Below are positions 8,322 to 16,423 of a DNA stretch of 64,000 nt, piece after piece. How positions within the stretch are numbered: position 1 is the stretch's first letter; each line of letters opens with the position of its first letter. Below the pieces are notes generated by a model. That model saw nothing but the letters and a program-made list of their open reading frames with translations. It was not told the origin of the DNA and did not search any database. The translations under genes were made by a program, and so were the position numbers. Origin of the DNA: Streptomyces cynarae (GTDB lineage: Bacteria > Actinomycetota > Actinomycetes > Streptomycetales > Streptomycetaceae); contig NZ_CP106793.1 in the NCBI RefSeq assembly GCF_025642135.1, positions 5,672,001 to 5,736,000 of the forward strand, written 5' to 3'.

Positions 8322-8714
8322 GGTGCTGCCTCTTCTGTGTGGGCGGCGCGAGGCGAGCGCGGGGGTCGTGACCGTGCCGGATGACGTCGGCCTGCTTGGG
8401 GGACGGGCCTGTGGCACGGGACCACGCCGACGCTCCAGCGCTCGTACCGCTGAGGGTCCCTCCGAACGCGTACGCCAGGTGCCGTACGCCCGAGGAGGGC
8501 TGTCGGGTCGGAGCCGATCGGGCCACCGACCGGGCATCCTCATACATGCGGCCCGTCGAGATACGTCGTCTCCATAGACGTACGCACTCAGCAGGCGCAT
8601 TACCACCATACCCCGGAATCGCGCACTCGCGGTGGCCGATTCGGTCACGTAGCCGTCATCACACTGATTGACCAGGGACTTCCGGGCGGCGGTGAGCGGG
8701 CTATTGTGCGCTTC
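8322..8714. other. 393-bp divergent intergenic region upstream of the helicase
   Basis: No gene is supported here. On the minus strand TATGGT near 8612 is a plausible -10 and would give the helicase an untranslated leader of about 280 nt, with a CGTACGCC/GGTGCCGTACG imperfect hairpin near 8469-8488. Long structured leaders are common on RNA-helicase genes. On the plus strand TATTGT (8702-8707) serves the ferritin-like gene. Confidence 0.45.
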
Positions 8715-9461
8715 ATGACGACGCCTGACAACGCTCCCGACAGCCCCGAGGCCCCCGCCGGACCCACCGGAGTGGCCGCCCAGGACTGGGCGACCGCCTC
8801 CGCCGACCCGCAGTACCGTGCCGCGATCGTGGACCTGCTGGGAGCGCTCGCGTACGGGGAGCTGGCGGCGTTCGAACGGCTGGCGGAGGACGCGAAGCTC
8901 GCGCCCACGCTGACGGACAAGGCGGAACTGGCGAAGATGGCGTCCGCCGAGTTCCACCACTTCGAGCGGATCCGGGACCGGCTGAAGGAGATCGGGGCCG
9001 AGCCCACGGAGGCGATGGAGCCGTTCGTGGCGGCGTACGACAGCTTCCACAGGCAGACGGCGCCCTCCGACTGGCTGGAGGGGCTCGTCAAAGCCTATGT
9101 GGGCGACTCGATCGCCAGTGACTTCTACCGGGAGGTCGCGGCCCGCCTCGACACCGACACGCGCGAGCTCGTCCTGGCCGTCCTCGACGACACCGGGCAC
9201 GCCGACTTCGCGGTGGAGAAGGTGCGCGCCGCGATCGACGCCGAGCCGCGCGTGGGCGGCCGGCTCGCCCTGTGGGCACGGCGGCTGATGGGCGAGGCGC
9301 TGTCGCAGTCCCAGCGGGTGGTGGCCGACCGGGACGCGCTGTCCACCATGCTGGTGGGCGGTGTGGCGGACGGCTTCGATCTCGCGGAGGTCGGCAGGAT
9401 GTTCTCCCGGATCACGGAGGCCCACACGAAGCGGATGGCGGCGCTGGGGCTGGCTGCCTGA
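8715..9461 (+). CDS. Ferritin-like fold protein (tRNA hydroxylase-like)
   Basis: A 248-residue all-helical protein. ELAAFERLAEDAK (about residue 50), then SAEFHHFERIRDRL, followed later by GDSIASDFYREV and DDTGHADFAVEKV, give the paired E and ExxH residues of a ferritin-like diiron four-helix bundle. It resembles the MiaE-like hydroxylase branch, but the actual substrate is unknown. The start at ATG 8715 is chosen over GTG 8706 because TATTGT at 8702-8707 would place the transcript start at or next to the ATG, making it leaderless. It converges with the small membrane-protein gene across a hairpin. Confidence 0.8.
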   Translation: MTTPDNAPDSPEAPAGPTGVAAQDWATASADPQYRAAIVDLLGALAYGELAAFERLAEDAKLAPTLTDKAELAKMASAEFHHFERIRDRLKEIGAEPTEAMEPFVAAYDSFHRQTAPSDWLEGLVKAYVGDSIASDFYREVAARLDTDTRELVLAVLDDTGHADFAVEKVRAAIDAEPRVGGRLALWARRLMGEALSQSQRVVADRDALSTMLVGGVADGFDLAEVGRMFSRITEAHTKRMAALGLAA

Positions 9462-9624
9462 AGCCGCCTACCGCCGACCACCGGGGTCCCCCGGGCCGAC
9501 CTTGCAGTGTGTCCGGCTGTCGCCGCACGCTTCGGCGACGGTCGGCCGTACGGCGCGGGTCACGCGCCCCTCACCACCGGTGCCCCGGCCGTCGCCGTCT
9601 GGGGCGGCGGCTTCGGGTCGGCCC

Positions 9625-9650
9625 CGGCGACGGCCCTCAGGCCGTCGCCG
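9625..9650. terminator. Hairpin between convergent genes
   Basis: A perfect 11-bp stem (9625-9635 with 9640-9650) with a CTCA loop. It overlaps the last codons of the minus-strand membrane-protein gene. Confidence 0.6.
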
Positions 9651-9906
9651 AGCGGCGGCGAAATCTTTCCGCGGGCCTCAGCAGCAGGGACAGTGACGCC
9701 GCCGAGACCACCAGCGCCCCGGCCAGGATCACCACGAGACCCGCCGGGCCCAGCGCGCTGTGGGTGAGGAACGCCCCGAAGAGCGCCCCCGCCGCACCCG
9801 TCGACAGCACCAGGACACGGCTGGGCAGACGGTGCGGCAGCCGACGTGCGGCCACCCATGCCAGGGCGAGCCCGAGGACGGCGGAGCCGAGCGCTTCCAA
9901 GAGCAT
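9637..9906 (-). CDS. Small integral membrane protein, 89 aa
   Basis: ATG 9906, preceded by GGGAGGG, opens an 89-residue protein with about three hydrophobic segments (LGSAVLGLALAWVAA, VLSTGAAGALFGAFL, LVVILAGALVVSAASL) and a basic C-terminus. The glycine-rich small-residue pattern recalls the GlsB/YeaQ/YmgE transglycosylase-associated family, but I cannot assign it firmly. Upstream in-frame codons back to 10041 lack a ribosome site and have poor coding character. It is separated from the DUF3107 gene by a strong terminator, so it has its own promoter, perhaps in 9907-10050. Confidence 0.7.
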   Translation of the reverse strand: MLLEALGSAVLGLALAWVAARRLPHRLPSRVLVLSTGAAGALFGAFLTHSALGPAGLVVILAGALVVSAASLSLLLRPAERFRRRSATA

Positions 9907-10051
9907 GACGAGGTCCCTCCCGCACGGCTGCTGCCTGGGCAAATCGGTCGTAGCCGGTATTACCCGCGGTGCGCGGAACACAATCATCCCCTGTGGGGCT
10001 GATGTGCTCCGTCTGAGTGTTCCCCGAGCGGCACGCTCCACCGGTCAGCGG

Positions 10052-10087
10052 AAGGGGCCCGGCGGTACACCGACCGCCGGGCCCCTT
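10052..10087. terminator. Strong 15-bp hairpin terminator
   Basis: A perfect inverted repeat (10052-10066 with 10073-10087) and 6-nt loop, just beyond the stop codon of the DUF3107 gene on the minus strand. The final TT pair on both sides gives weak terminator character in both directions. Confidence 0.75.
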
Positions 10088-10105
10088 CCACTGCTCCGTC
10101 CGGAA

Positions 10106-10333
10106 CTACAGCGCGCCGAAACCCACCTTGCGCGGGGTGGGCTCGCCGATCTCCACGTAGGCGAGACGCTCGGTCGGGACCAGGACCTTGCGGCCGTGCT
10201 CGTCCACAAGGGACAGCAGCTGCGACTTGCCGGCCAGCGCCTCGGACACGACGCGCTCGACCTCCTCGGCACTCTGCCCGCTCTCCAGAACGATCTCGCG
10301 GGGCGCGTGCTGCACGCCGATCTTGACCTCCAC
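10106..10333 (-). CDS. DUF3107 domain-containing protein
   Basis: A 75-residue protein starting at GTG 10333 behind GGAGGGAC. It begins VEVKIGVQHAPREIVLESG and ends with the family-typical PTPRKVGFGAL. DUF3107 proteins are small beta-rich ATP-binding-annotated proteins of actinobacteria with no proven function. The gene follows the TetR-family gene in the same direction, though a terminator with a T-tract lies between them. The cytosolic location is inferred from the lack of signal or membrane segments. Confidence 0.85.
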   Translation of the reverse strand: MEVKIGVQHAPREIVLESGQSAEEVERVVSEALAGKSQLLSLVDEHGRKVLVPTERLAYVEIGEPTPRKVGFGAL

Positions 10334-10461
10334 GGCTTTGTCCCTCCGACGGTCAGTGATGTGCGCGGCCGTCCGCGCCGTACCAGCACACATTAGCCCG
10401 GTGAGGGGACGTACACGCTCCGCTCCGGCACGCCAGGAGCGAACACCCGCCGGGAACAAAA

Positions 10462-10509
10462 CAGCCGTACGGCCCCGCCCGGTGGTGTCCGGACGGGGCC
10501 GTACGGCTG
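10462..10509 (-). terminator. Intrinsic terminator of the TetR gene
   Basis: A perfect 16-bp stem (10462-10477 with 10494-10509), followed on the minus strand by TTTTGTT. This is a textbook Rho-independent terminator and lies directly after the TetR stop codon. Confidence 0.85.
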
Positions 10510-10527
10510 TCGATCGGTCCCCGATGG

Positions 10528-11172
10528 TCAGTGGTGCTGTTCGCTCCCGTGCAGCGGGAAGCCCGCGATGCCCCGCCATGCCAGCGAGGTCAGCAGCTGC
10601 ACCGCCTGGTCGCGGGGCACGCTGCGGTCGCTGTGCAGCCAGGAGCGCGCCACCACCTGGGCCAGGCCGCCGAGCCCCGAGGCCAGCAGCATCGACTCGG
10701 CTCGCGACAGACCGGTGTCCTCGGCGATCACGTCGCAGATGGCCTCCGCGCATTCGTTCGCGACCTTGTCGACGCGCTCGCGCACGGCGGGCTCGTTCGT
10801 CAGATCGGACTCGAACACCAGCCGGAAGGCACCGCCGTCGTCCTCCACGTACGTGAAGTACGCGTCCATCGTGGCCCGTACGCGCTGCTTGTTGTCGGTC
10901 GTCGACGCCAGCGCGTTCCGTACGGCCTGCAGCAGGGCCTCGCAGTGCTGGTCCAGCAGGGCCAGATAGAGGTCGAGCTTGCCCGGGAAGTGCTGGTAGA
11001 GCACCGGCTTGCTGACGCCGGCGCGGTCGGCGATGTCGTCCATCGCGGCCGCGTGGTAGCCCTGCGCCACGAAGACTTCCTGCGCGGCGCCCAGCAGCTG
11101 GTTCCGTCGGGCACGGCGCGGCAGGCGCGTGCCCCGCGGGCGTGCCGCCTCTGTCTGCTCGATGGCTGTCAC
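10528..11172 (-). CDS. TetR/AcrR family transcriptional regulator
   Basis: A 214-residue regulator. The N-terminal helix-turn-helix is clear: RRNQLLGAAQEVFVAQGYHA, then MDDIADRAGVSKPVLYQHF and PGKLDLYLALL. The remaining helices form the ligand-binding and dimer domain. GTG 11172 (start VTAIEQTEAARPRG) has GGGAGG nine bases upstream, better than the upstream in-frame start at 11196. Its ligand and targets are unknown; nearby candidates are itself and the divergently placed genes. A downstream terminator isolates it from the DUF3107 gene. Confidence 0.9.
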   Translation of the reverse strand: MTAIEQTEAARPRGTRLPRRARRNQLLGAAQEVFVAQGYHAAAMDDIADRAGVSKPVLYQHFPGKLDLYLALLDQHCEALLQAVRNALASTTDNKQRVRATMDAYFTYVEDDGGAFRLVFESDLTNEPAVRERVDKVANECAEAICDVIAEDTGLSRAESMLLASGLGGLAQVVARSWLHSDRSVPRDQAVQLLTSLAWRGIAGFPLHGSEQHH

Positions 11173-11432
11173 GCCGCCTCCCAAAATCGTCCACATGCGG
11201 TGTGCGCCGCGCCGCCATCGTACTTTTCGGTAACCCTGCTGTGCGCGGTGCGAACGCAGAATTTCACGGACCGGACGGTGGCGAAAGCCGTGCGGAACGC
11301 GCCATACGCGGACAGGGAGGGCGAACGAACGCCCCCGGCTCCCCTGCCGGCCAGCGACAGCTCACCGCGCGCACTCGCTCCGTCGCCCGGCGTGGTCGTC
11401 GTGCCTCACCGATCCGGCGACCCTCCGAGCGC

Positions 11433-11654
11433 TCACCGGTAGTCGTCCTCGTCGAGGGCGACGACGCGCGCCTGCTCCGCGAGATCCGCCTCGTTGGCGC
11501 GCAGGATGTCGTCCCCCGTCGGGGTCTCGTCCCGCTCGGGGGCCAGTTCGGCGTGCTGTTCGGCGGCGTCGTTCTCCGGGGCCTCCACGTCGAGTTCGGC
11601 GGTGTCGTTCGCCTCGTCCTCGAACGTCTCGGGATCAGTGGGGTCTACGGCCAT
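11433..11654 (-). CDS. Acidic small hypothetical protein, 73 aa
   Basis: ATG 11654 with GGAAGGGAG upstream opens a 73-residue, strongly acidic protein (MAVDPTDPETFEDEANDTAE at the start, LDEDDYR at the end). There is no cysteine, signal peptide or membrane segment; it is probably intrinsically disordered. I do not recognise a domain. The ribosome site and full use of the upstream region support expression. Three imperfect 9-bp repeats lie in its 5' leader (11668-11694). Confidence 0.65.
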   Translation of the reverse strand: MAVDPTDPETFEDEANDTAELDVEAPENDAAEQHAELAPERDETPTGDDILRANEADLAEQARVVALDEDDYR

Positions 11655-11667
11655 GATGGGCTCCCTT

Positions 11668-11694
11668 CCTAGAACTCCTGGAACTTCTGGAACG
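11668..11694. repeat. Three 9-bp imperfect direct repeats
   Basis: CCTAGAACT, CCTGGAACT and TCTGGAACG follow each other without gaps just upstream of the ribosome site of the acidic-protein gene. They could be an operator or chance. Confidence 0.4.
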
Positions 11695-11899
11695 TCCCTG
11701 AAGAGGCGGGTCCATGTGCGGGTGCCCTGCTACGAGCCTAGGAGACACAGGAACCGGACGCTATGTGTGGTGAGGGGCTCCGCGTGGTGCGTGGAACGCT
11801 TCACGCCGGGCGCCGCCCGACCTGATTCGACGGGCGGACCCCGGCCGTTGTGACAGCGAACACACGAACCACTACGTGATCGTCTCGTAACATTGCCGC

Positions 11900-13018
11900 A
11901 TGTCTCCGACCGAGTTGCCGTCCGTCGCGGCCGCCAATGTTCTCCCGAAGGTGGCACCCGTCAGGGTCGAGGAAGGCGAGCGGCTCAGGTCGGTGGCGCT
12001 GCCCGGGATCACGCTGACGGTGCGGTCGAGACCACCGCGGCACGAGGGGCTGCCGCCCGCGCTGTACGTCCACGGGCTCGGGGGCTCCTCCCAGAACTGG
12101 TCGGCGCTGATGGCACTGCTCGACGGACACGTCGACGGCGAGGCCGTGGATCTGCCGGGCTTCGGCGACTCGCCGCCGCCGGACGACGGCAACTACTCCG
12201 TCACCGGGCATGCGCGCGCGGTCATCCGCTATCTCGACGCGGCCGGACGCGGTCCCGTGCACCTGTTCGGCAACTCGATGGGTGGAGCCGTTGCCACGCG
12301 CGTGGCGGCCGTCCGCCCCGATCTCGTGCGCACGCTCACGCTCGTCTCGCCCGCGCTCCCCGAGATCCTCATCCAGCGGGGCGCCGTCCCGACGGGCCTG
12401 CTCGCGCTGCCCGGAGTCGCCGCCCTGTTCACCCGGTACACCAAGGAGTGGACGGCCGAACAGCGCGTCCGCGGGGTCATGGCGCTGTGCTACGGCGACC
12501 CCGGACGGGTCACGCCGGAGGGCTTCCGCAACGCGGTGGAGGAGATGGAGCGGCGGCTGAGGCTGCCCTACTTCTGGGACGCGATGGCGCGCTCGGCACG
12601 CGGCATCGTGAACGCCTACACGCTGGGCGGGCAGCACGGGCTGTGGCGCCAGGCGGAGCGGGTCCTCGCCCCGACGCTGCTCGTCTACGGCGGCCGGGAC
12701 CAGCTGGTGTCGTTCCGCATGGCCCAGCGCGCGGCCCGCGCCTTCCGCGACTCCCGCCTGCTGACCCTGCCCGAGGCGGGGCATGTCGCGATGATGGAGT
12801 ACCCGGACGTGGTGGCCGCGGCGTTCCGCCAACTCCTCACGGACACGGGCGAGTCGGGTGCGGGCTCGGCGAGCGGGGGTCCGGCGGCGACGGGCGGGAC
12901 CTCCACGCAGGGCACCGGGACCTCCACGCAGGGCACCGGGACCTCCACGCAGGACACCGGGACCTCCCTGCACGACGCGGCGAGCGACGACACCGGCACG
13001 GCGGACACGAGGAGCTGA
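11900..13018 (+). CDS. Alpha/beta hydrolase with repeat-bearing C-terminus
   Basis: A 372-residue hydrolase. The core shows YVHGLGGSSQNW, the nucleophile elbow GNSMGGAVA (around residue 134), the acid in YGGRDQLVS and the catalytic histidine in EAGHVAMMEYP. It fits the lipase/esterase or C-C bond hydrolase branch; the substrate is unknown. The C-terminal 55 residues are low complexity, with GTSTQGT repeats. Leaderless expression is likely because TAACAT (11888-11893) lies 6 nt before ATG 11900. The next gene begins 8 nt after the stop, so the two are probably co-translated. Confidence 0.85.
   Translation: MSPTELPSVAAANVLPKVAPVRVEEGERLRSVALPGITLTVRSRPPRHEGLPPALYVHGLGGSSQNWSALMALLDGHVDGEAVDLPGFGDSPPPDDGNYSVTGHARAVIRYLDAAGRGPVHLFGNSMGGAVATRVAAVRPDLVRTLTLVSPALPEILIQRGAVPTGLLALPGVAALFTRYTKEWTAEQRVRGVMALCYGDPGRVTPEGFRNAVEEMERRLRLPYFWDAMARSARGIVNAYTLGGQHGLWRQAERVLAPTLLVYGGRDQLVSFRMAQRAARAFRDSRLLTLPEAGHVAMMEYPDVVAAAFRQLLTDTGESGAGSASGGPAATGGTSTQGTGTSTQGTGTSTQDTGTSLHDAASDDTGTADTRS
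12896..12970 (+). repeat. 21-bp tandem repeat inside the hydrolase gene
   Basis: GGGACCTCCACGCAGGGCAC-type units begin at 12896, 12917 and 12938, with a partial fourth at 12959. Each encodes the heptapeptide GTSTQGT. The copies differ by at most one or two bases, indicating recent expansion in a linker. Confidence 0.85.
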
Positions 13019-13026
13019 GACGCGGC

Positions 13027-14376
13027 GTGGGACGACACAGCCGCAAGGGGCGGGACGACAGGACGAACGGTGACACGGAGGTGGTGCCGGGCATATCCGC
13101 GGCGGAGGGTTCGCCACGGGGTGCGGCGGCCGGCGGCAAGCGCCGTACGGCCGACGGGACCCCCGCCCGAGGCGTTCCGCGGTTCGCCGACGGCACCCCC
13201 GCCCATGGCGTGCCCCGCCTTCCCGACGGTGCCCTTCAAGCTCGCGGCGATCACCCCGAGCACCGCGAAGACGGCGGCGCCTGGGGCGACTTCAGGGCCG
13301 GCACGGCCCAGGACGTGCCGCGCCGAGGTGCCGTGCCCCGCATCCCGCGGCAGCGGTCGCAGCCCGGCCCCCGTCAGGAGTACCTCGACGCCTTCGACGA
13401 GGACGAGGACGTCTTCACGCCGCGTCGCACCGCTGGCGCCCCGCACGCACCCCTGACCGACGAACGCCACCCCGGCGCGCGGACCGAGGAGACCGGCGCG
13501 CACACCGAGGAGACCGGCGCGCAGACCGAGGAGGCCGCGTCGCCCGCCGGGACCGGTGAGGCCGCGCGCGGCAGGGGCGGCAGGGGTCGCTCGTACGCCG
13601 GGATCGTGGCCGCCGCCGTGACCACCGTGCTCGCGGTCGTCGTCGCCGGCCAGGTCCTCGCCGGACAGCACCGCGCCGCCGCACCGTCCCGGACCGCCAC
13701 CGACCAGGCCCGCGGCACCTCCGGCCCGGTCACCGGCGCCGACCCCACCGTCTCCGTCTCGCCCGGCGCGACGCCGCTCACCTACGAGCAGGCGATGGAC
13801 AGGACGTACCCGCTCAGCGCCACGCTGAAGGGGCCCGGGACGTTCTCCGCGGTCCCCGGCACCGCCAAGGCGCCCGGCACCGGACGGAAGTACACCTACC
13901 GCGTGGACGTCGAGAACGGTCTCGGTCTGGACGGCGAACTCTTCGCCCAGGCCGTGCAGAAGACCCTCAACGACGACCGGAGTTGGGCGCACAACGGCGC
14001 CCGTACCTTCGAGCGCATCCACTCCGGCAAGCCCGACTTCGTGATCACGCTCGCCAGCCCCGGCACCACAGCCGCCTGGTGCGCGAAGTCGGGTCTCGAC
14101 ACCACGGAGGACAACGTCTCCTGCGACTCCGCCTCCACCGAGCGCGTGATGATCAACGCCTATCGCTGGGCGCAGGGCTCGACGACCTACGGTGACGAAA
14201 TTCACGCCTACCGTCAGATGCTGATCAACCACGAGGTCGGCCACCGCCTCGGCTACGGCCATGTGACCTGCGACAAGACCGGCGAGCTCGCCCCGGTCAT
14301 GCAGCAGCAGACAAAGTTCCTCGACCACGACGGAATCCACTGCCTTCCCAATCCCTGGCCGTACCCCGGGAGTTGA
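13027..14376 (+). CDS. DUF3152 protein, membrane-anchored zinc-protease-like
   Basis: GTG 13027 opens 449 residues. The first 190 residues are a low-complexity cytoplasmic region with TEETGA-type repeats (about 13482-13545). One transmembrane helix follows (YAGIVAAAVTTVLAVVVAGQ), then an extracellular domain of about 220 residues. The latter contains NHEVGHRLGYGH, an HExxH-like metal-binding motif with a third histidine, and paired cysteines, as in the DUF3152 family of putative secreted metalloproteases. It is coupled to the upstream hydrolase (8-nt gap). The start is moderately secure: AGGAG lies 14 nt upstream. A cell-envelope role is inferred. Confidence 0.8.
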   Translation: MGRHSRKGRDDRTNGDTEVVPGISAAEGSPRGAAAGGKRRTADGTPARGVPRFADGTPAHGVPRLPDGALQARGDHPEHREDGGAWGDFRAGTAQDVPRRGAVPRIPRQRSQPGPRQEYLDAFDEDEDVFTPRRTAGAPHAPLTDERHPGARTEETGAHTEETGAQTEEAASPAGTGEAARGRGGRGRSYAGIVAAAVTTVLAVVVAGQVLAGQHRAAAPSRTATDQARGTSGPVTGADPTVSVSPGATPLTYEQAMDRTYPLSATLKGPGTFSAVPGTAKAPGTGRKYTYRVDVENGLGLDGELFAQAVQKTLNDDRSWAHNGARTFERIHSGKPDFVITLASPGTTAAWCAKSGLDTTEDNVSCDSASTERVMINAYRWAQGSTTYGDEIHAYRQMLINHEVGHRLGYGHVTCDKTGELAPVMQQQTKFLDHDGIHCLPNPWPYPGS

Positions 14377-14396
14377 CGGTGGCAGCTCTCGTCACA

Positions 14397-14425
14397 TTGA
14401 CACACGCTGAAAGTTCGTTCATATT
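14397..14425 (+). promoter_or_regulatory. Promoter for the leader peptide and ABC operon
   Basis: TTGACA (14397-14402), a 17-nt spacer and CATATT (14420-14425) form a good vegetative promoter. Only 7 nt separate the -10 box from ATG 14433, so the transcript should start at or next to that ATG. Confidence 0.7.
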
Positions 14426-14432
14426 GCTGCCC

Positions 14433-14525
14433 ATGTCGCCCCGTCATGCCTCCCGTCGCGCCGCCATCGAGCTGGCGCTCATCGGCGTGACCGCACTCTG
14501 CGTGGCCGACATCCACTGTCGCTGA
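14433..14525 (+). CDS. Leaderless Cys-containing leader peptide, 30 aa
   Basis: A 30-codon frame begins MSPRHASRRAAIELALIG and ends with LCVADIHCR, holding two cysteines in its last eight residues. It starts 7 nt downstream of the -10 box of the operon promoter, so it is probably leaderless. Short leaderless peptides with a C-terminal Cys-rich end are known upstream of sulfur and transporter genes in actinobacteria, where cysteine-dependent ribosome pausing alters downstream expression. Here 181 nt of leader with small hairpins (for example CGTCTCG/CGAGACG at 14665-14683) precede the substrate-binding-protein gene. A regulatory role is inferred; homology was not tested. Confidence 0.55.
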   Translation: MSPRHASRRAAIELALIGVTALCVADIHCR

Positions 14526-14706
14526 CGCCCGCCTCAGGCGTTCGCGTCGCGATTTTCCTCTCTCTTCCGTGATCCGTCGGCATGCGCCGACCGGTTCGCG
14601 TTTTCTCGACGACCCGGCGCCGAGGCAGACGTCTGACCAGATCTGTCTCACATTTCCGCTAATCCGTCTCGTCATGCGAGACGAATCCCGAGAGGTCGTC
14701 ATTCCG

Positions 14707-16419
14707 ATGCGTCAACCGTCCGTCATAGCGCGCCGTGTGGCAGCGGCATCCGTCAGCCTGGTCGTGGCAGCGGGCGCCGCCGCCTGCGGGCCGAAGGACA
14801 ACGGTGTCAAGGCTTCCGGTGGCGACTCCACGCCGCACAAGGGCGGCACGCTGACCGTCCTGAACTCCGATCCGCAGCAGGACTTCGACCCGGCCCGCCT
14901 GTACACCTCCGGCGGCGGCAACGTCCCCTCCCTCGTCTTCCGCACGCTCACCACGCGCAACCGCGCGAACGGCGCCGCCGGGGCCAAGGTCGTCCCGGAC
15001 CTCGCCACCGACACCGGGCGCCCGAGCAAGGACGCGACCGTGTGGACGTACACCCTGAAGGCGGGCCTGAAGTACGAGGACGGCACGCCGATCACCTCGG
15101 CCGACATCAAGTACGGCATCGAGCGCTCCTTCGCGCCCGAACTCTCCGGCGGCGCCCCCTACCTGAGGGACTGGCTGGTCGGCGCGGCGGACTACCAGGG
15201 CCCGTACAAGGACAAGAAGGGCCTCGACGCGATCGAGACCCCGGACAGCCGGACCATCGTCTTCCACCTGAACAAGCCCGAGGGCGAGTTCCCGTACCTG
15301 GCCACGCAGACCCAGTTCACGCCCGTCCCGAAGGCCAAGGACACCGGTACGAAGTACGAGGAGCACCCGATCTCCTCCGGCCCGTACAAGGTCGTCCAGA
15401 ACCAGAACGACGGCGAGCGGCTCATCCTGGAGCGCAACGCCTACTGGTCGGGTGACGACCAGCGCAAGGCCTACCCGGACAAGATCGACGTACGCTCCGG
15501 GCTCGACTCCTCGGTGATCAACCAGCGACTGTCTGCGTCCCAGGGTGCGGACGCCGCCGCGGTCACCACGGACACCAACCTCGGCCCGGCCGAACTCGCC
15601 AAGGTGACGGGCGACAAGGAGCTGGCCGCCCGCGTCGGCACCGGCCACTTCGGCTACACGAACTACATCGCGTTCAACCCGACCATCAAGCCGTTCGACA
15701 ACGTCAAGGTGCGGCAGGCGATCTCGTACGCCATCGACCGGTCGTCCGTCATCAACGCGGCGGGCGGCTCCTCGCTGGCCGAGCCCGCCACCACCTTCCT
15801 CCCCGACCAGAAGTCCTTCGGCTACACGCCGTACGACCCCTTCCCGGCAGGGGCGACCGGCAACCCGGCCAAGGCCAAGGAGCTGCTGAAGGAGGCCGGT
15901 TACGCGAACGGACTCACGATCACCCTCACGCATTCGAACGACAAGAACTTCGAGACCAGCCCGGAGATCGCGACCGCCGTCCAGGACGCCCTGAAGAAGG
16001 CCGGTATCACCGTCAAGCTGCAGGGTCTGGAGAACAACGACTACAAGGACAAGATCCACGGCGTCACGACGGAGCCCGGCCTCTTCCTGGCCCACTGGGG
16101 CGCCGACTGGCCCTCCGGCGGTCCCTTCCTGGCCCCGATCTTCGACGGCCGGCAGATCGTCAAGGACGGCGCGAACTTCAACACCGGCCTGCTGAACGAC
16201 AAGTCCGTGAATGCCGAGATCGACGCGATCAACAAGTTGACGGATCTCGACGCCGCCGCCGAGCGCTGGGGCGCACTGGACAAGAAGATCGGCGAGCAGG
16301 CCCTGGTCGTGCCGCTGTTCCACCCGGTCTACAAGCGCCTGTACGGCAAGGACGTCAAGAACATCGTGATCAGTGACTGGACCGGTGTTCTGGACATCTC
16401 GCAGGTGGCGGTGAAGTAG
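14707..16419 (+). CDS. ABC transporter peptide-binding lipoprotein (family 5)
   Basis: ATG 14707 (AGAGG upstream) gives a 570-residue exported lipoprotein: a basic n-region, hydrophobic SVSLVVAAGAAAC with lipobox ending at Cys, then the mature domain. It has the family-5 solute-binding signatures near PDLATDTGRP, WTYTLKAGLKYEDGTPITSADI and the late AKELLKEAGYANG. It would capture oligopeptides or related cationic solutes outside the membrane for the two permeases and the dual ATPase encoded next. The preceding leader peptide and hairpins suggest attenuation-type control. Confidence 0.9.
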   Translation: MRQPSVIARRVAAASVSLVVAAGAAACGPKDNGVKASGGDSTPHKGGTLTVLNSDPQQDFDPARLYTSGGGNVPSLVFRTLTTRNRANGAAGAKVVPDLATDTGRPSKDATVWTYTLKAGLKYEDGTPITSADIKYGIERSFAPELSGGAPYLRDWLVGAADYQGPYKDKKGLDAIETPDSRTIVFHLNKPEGEFPYLATQTQFTPVPKAKDTGTKYEEHPISSGPYKVVQNQNDGERLILERNAYWSGDDQRKAYPDKIDVRSGLDSSVINQRLSASQGADAAAVTTDTNLGPAELAKVTGDKELAARVGTGHFGYTNYIAFNPTIKPFDNVKVRQAISYAIDRSSVINAAGGSSLAEPATTFLPDQKSFGYTPYDPFPAGATGNPAKAKELLKEAGYANGLTITLTHSNDKNFETSPEIATAVQDALKKAGITVKLQGLENNDYKDKIHGVTTEPGLFLAHWGADWPSGGPFLAPIFDGRQIVKDGANFNTGLLNDKSVNAEIDAINKLTDLDAAAERWGALDKKIGEQALVVPLFHPVYKRLYGKDVKNIVISDWTGVLDISQVAVK

Positions 16420-16423
16420 CGCC

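Noticed and set aside
8603..8640. Possible sigma-R promoter GGAAT-N18-GAT upstream of the ferritin-like gene
   Set aside because: The second box is GAT, not GTT, and a better -10 lies directly before the ATG.
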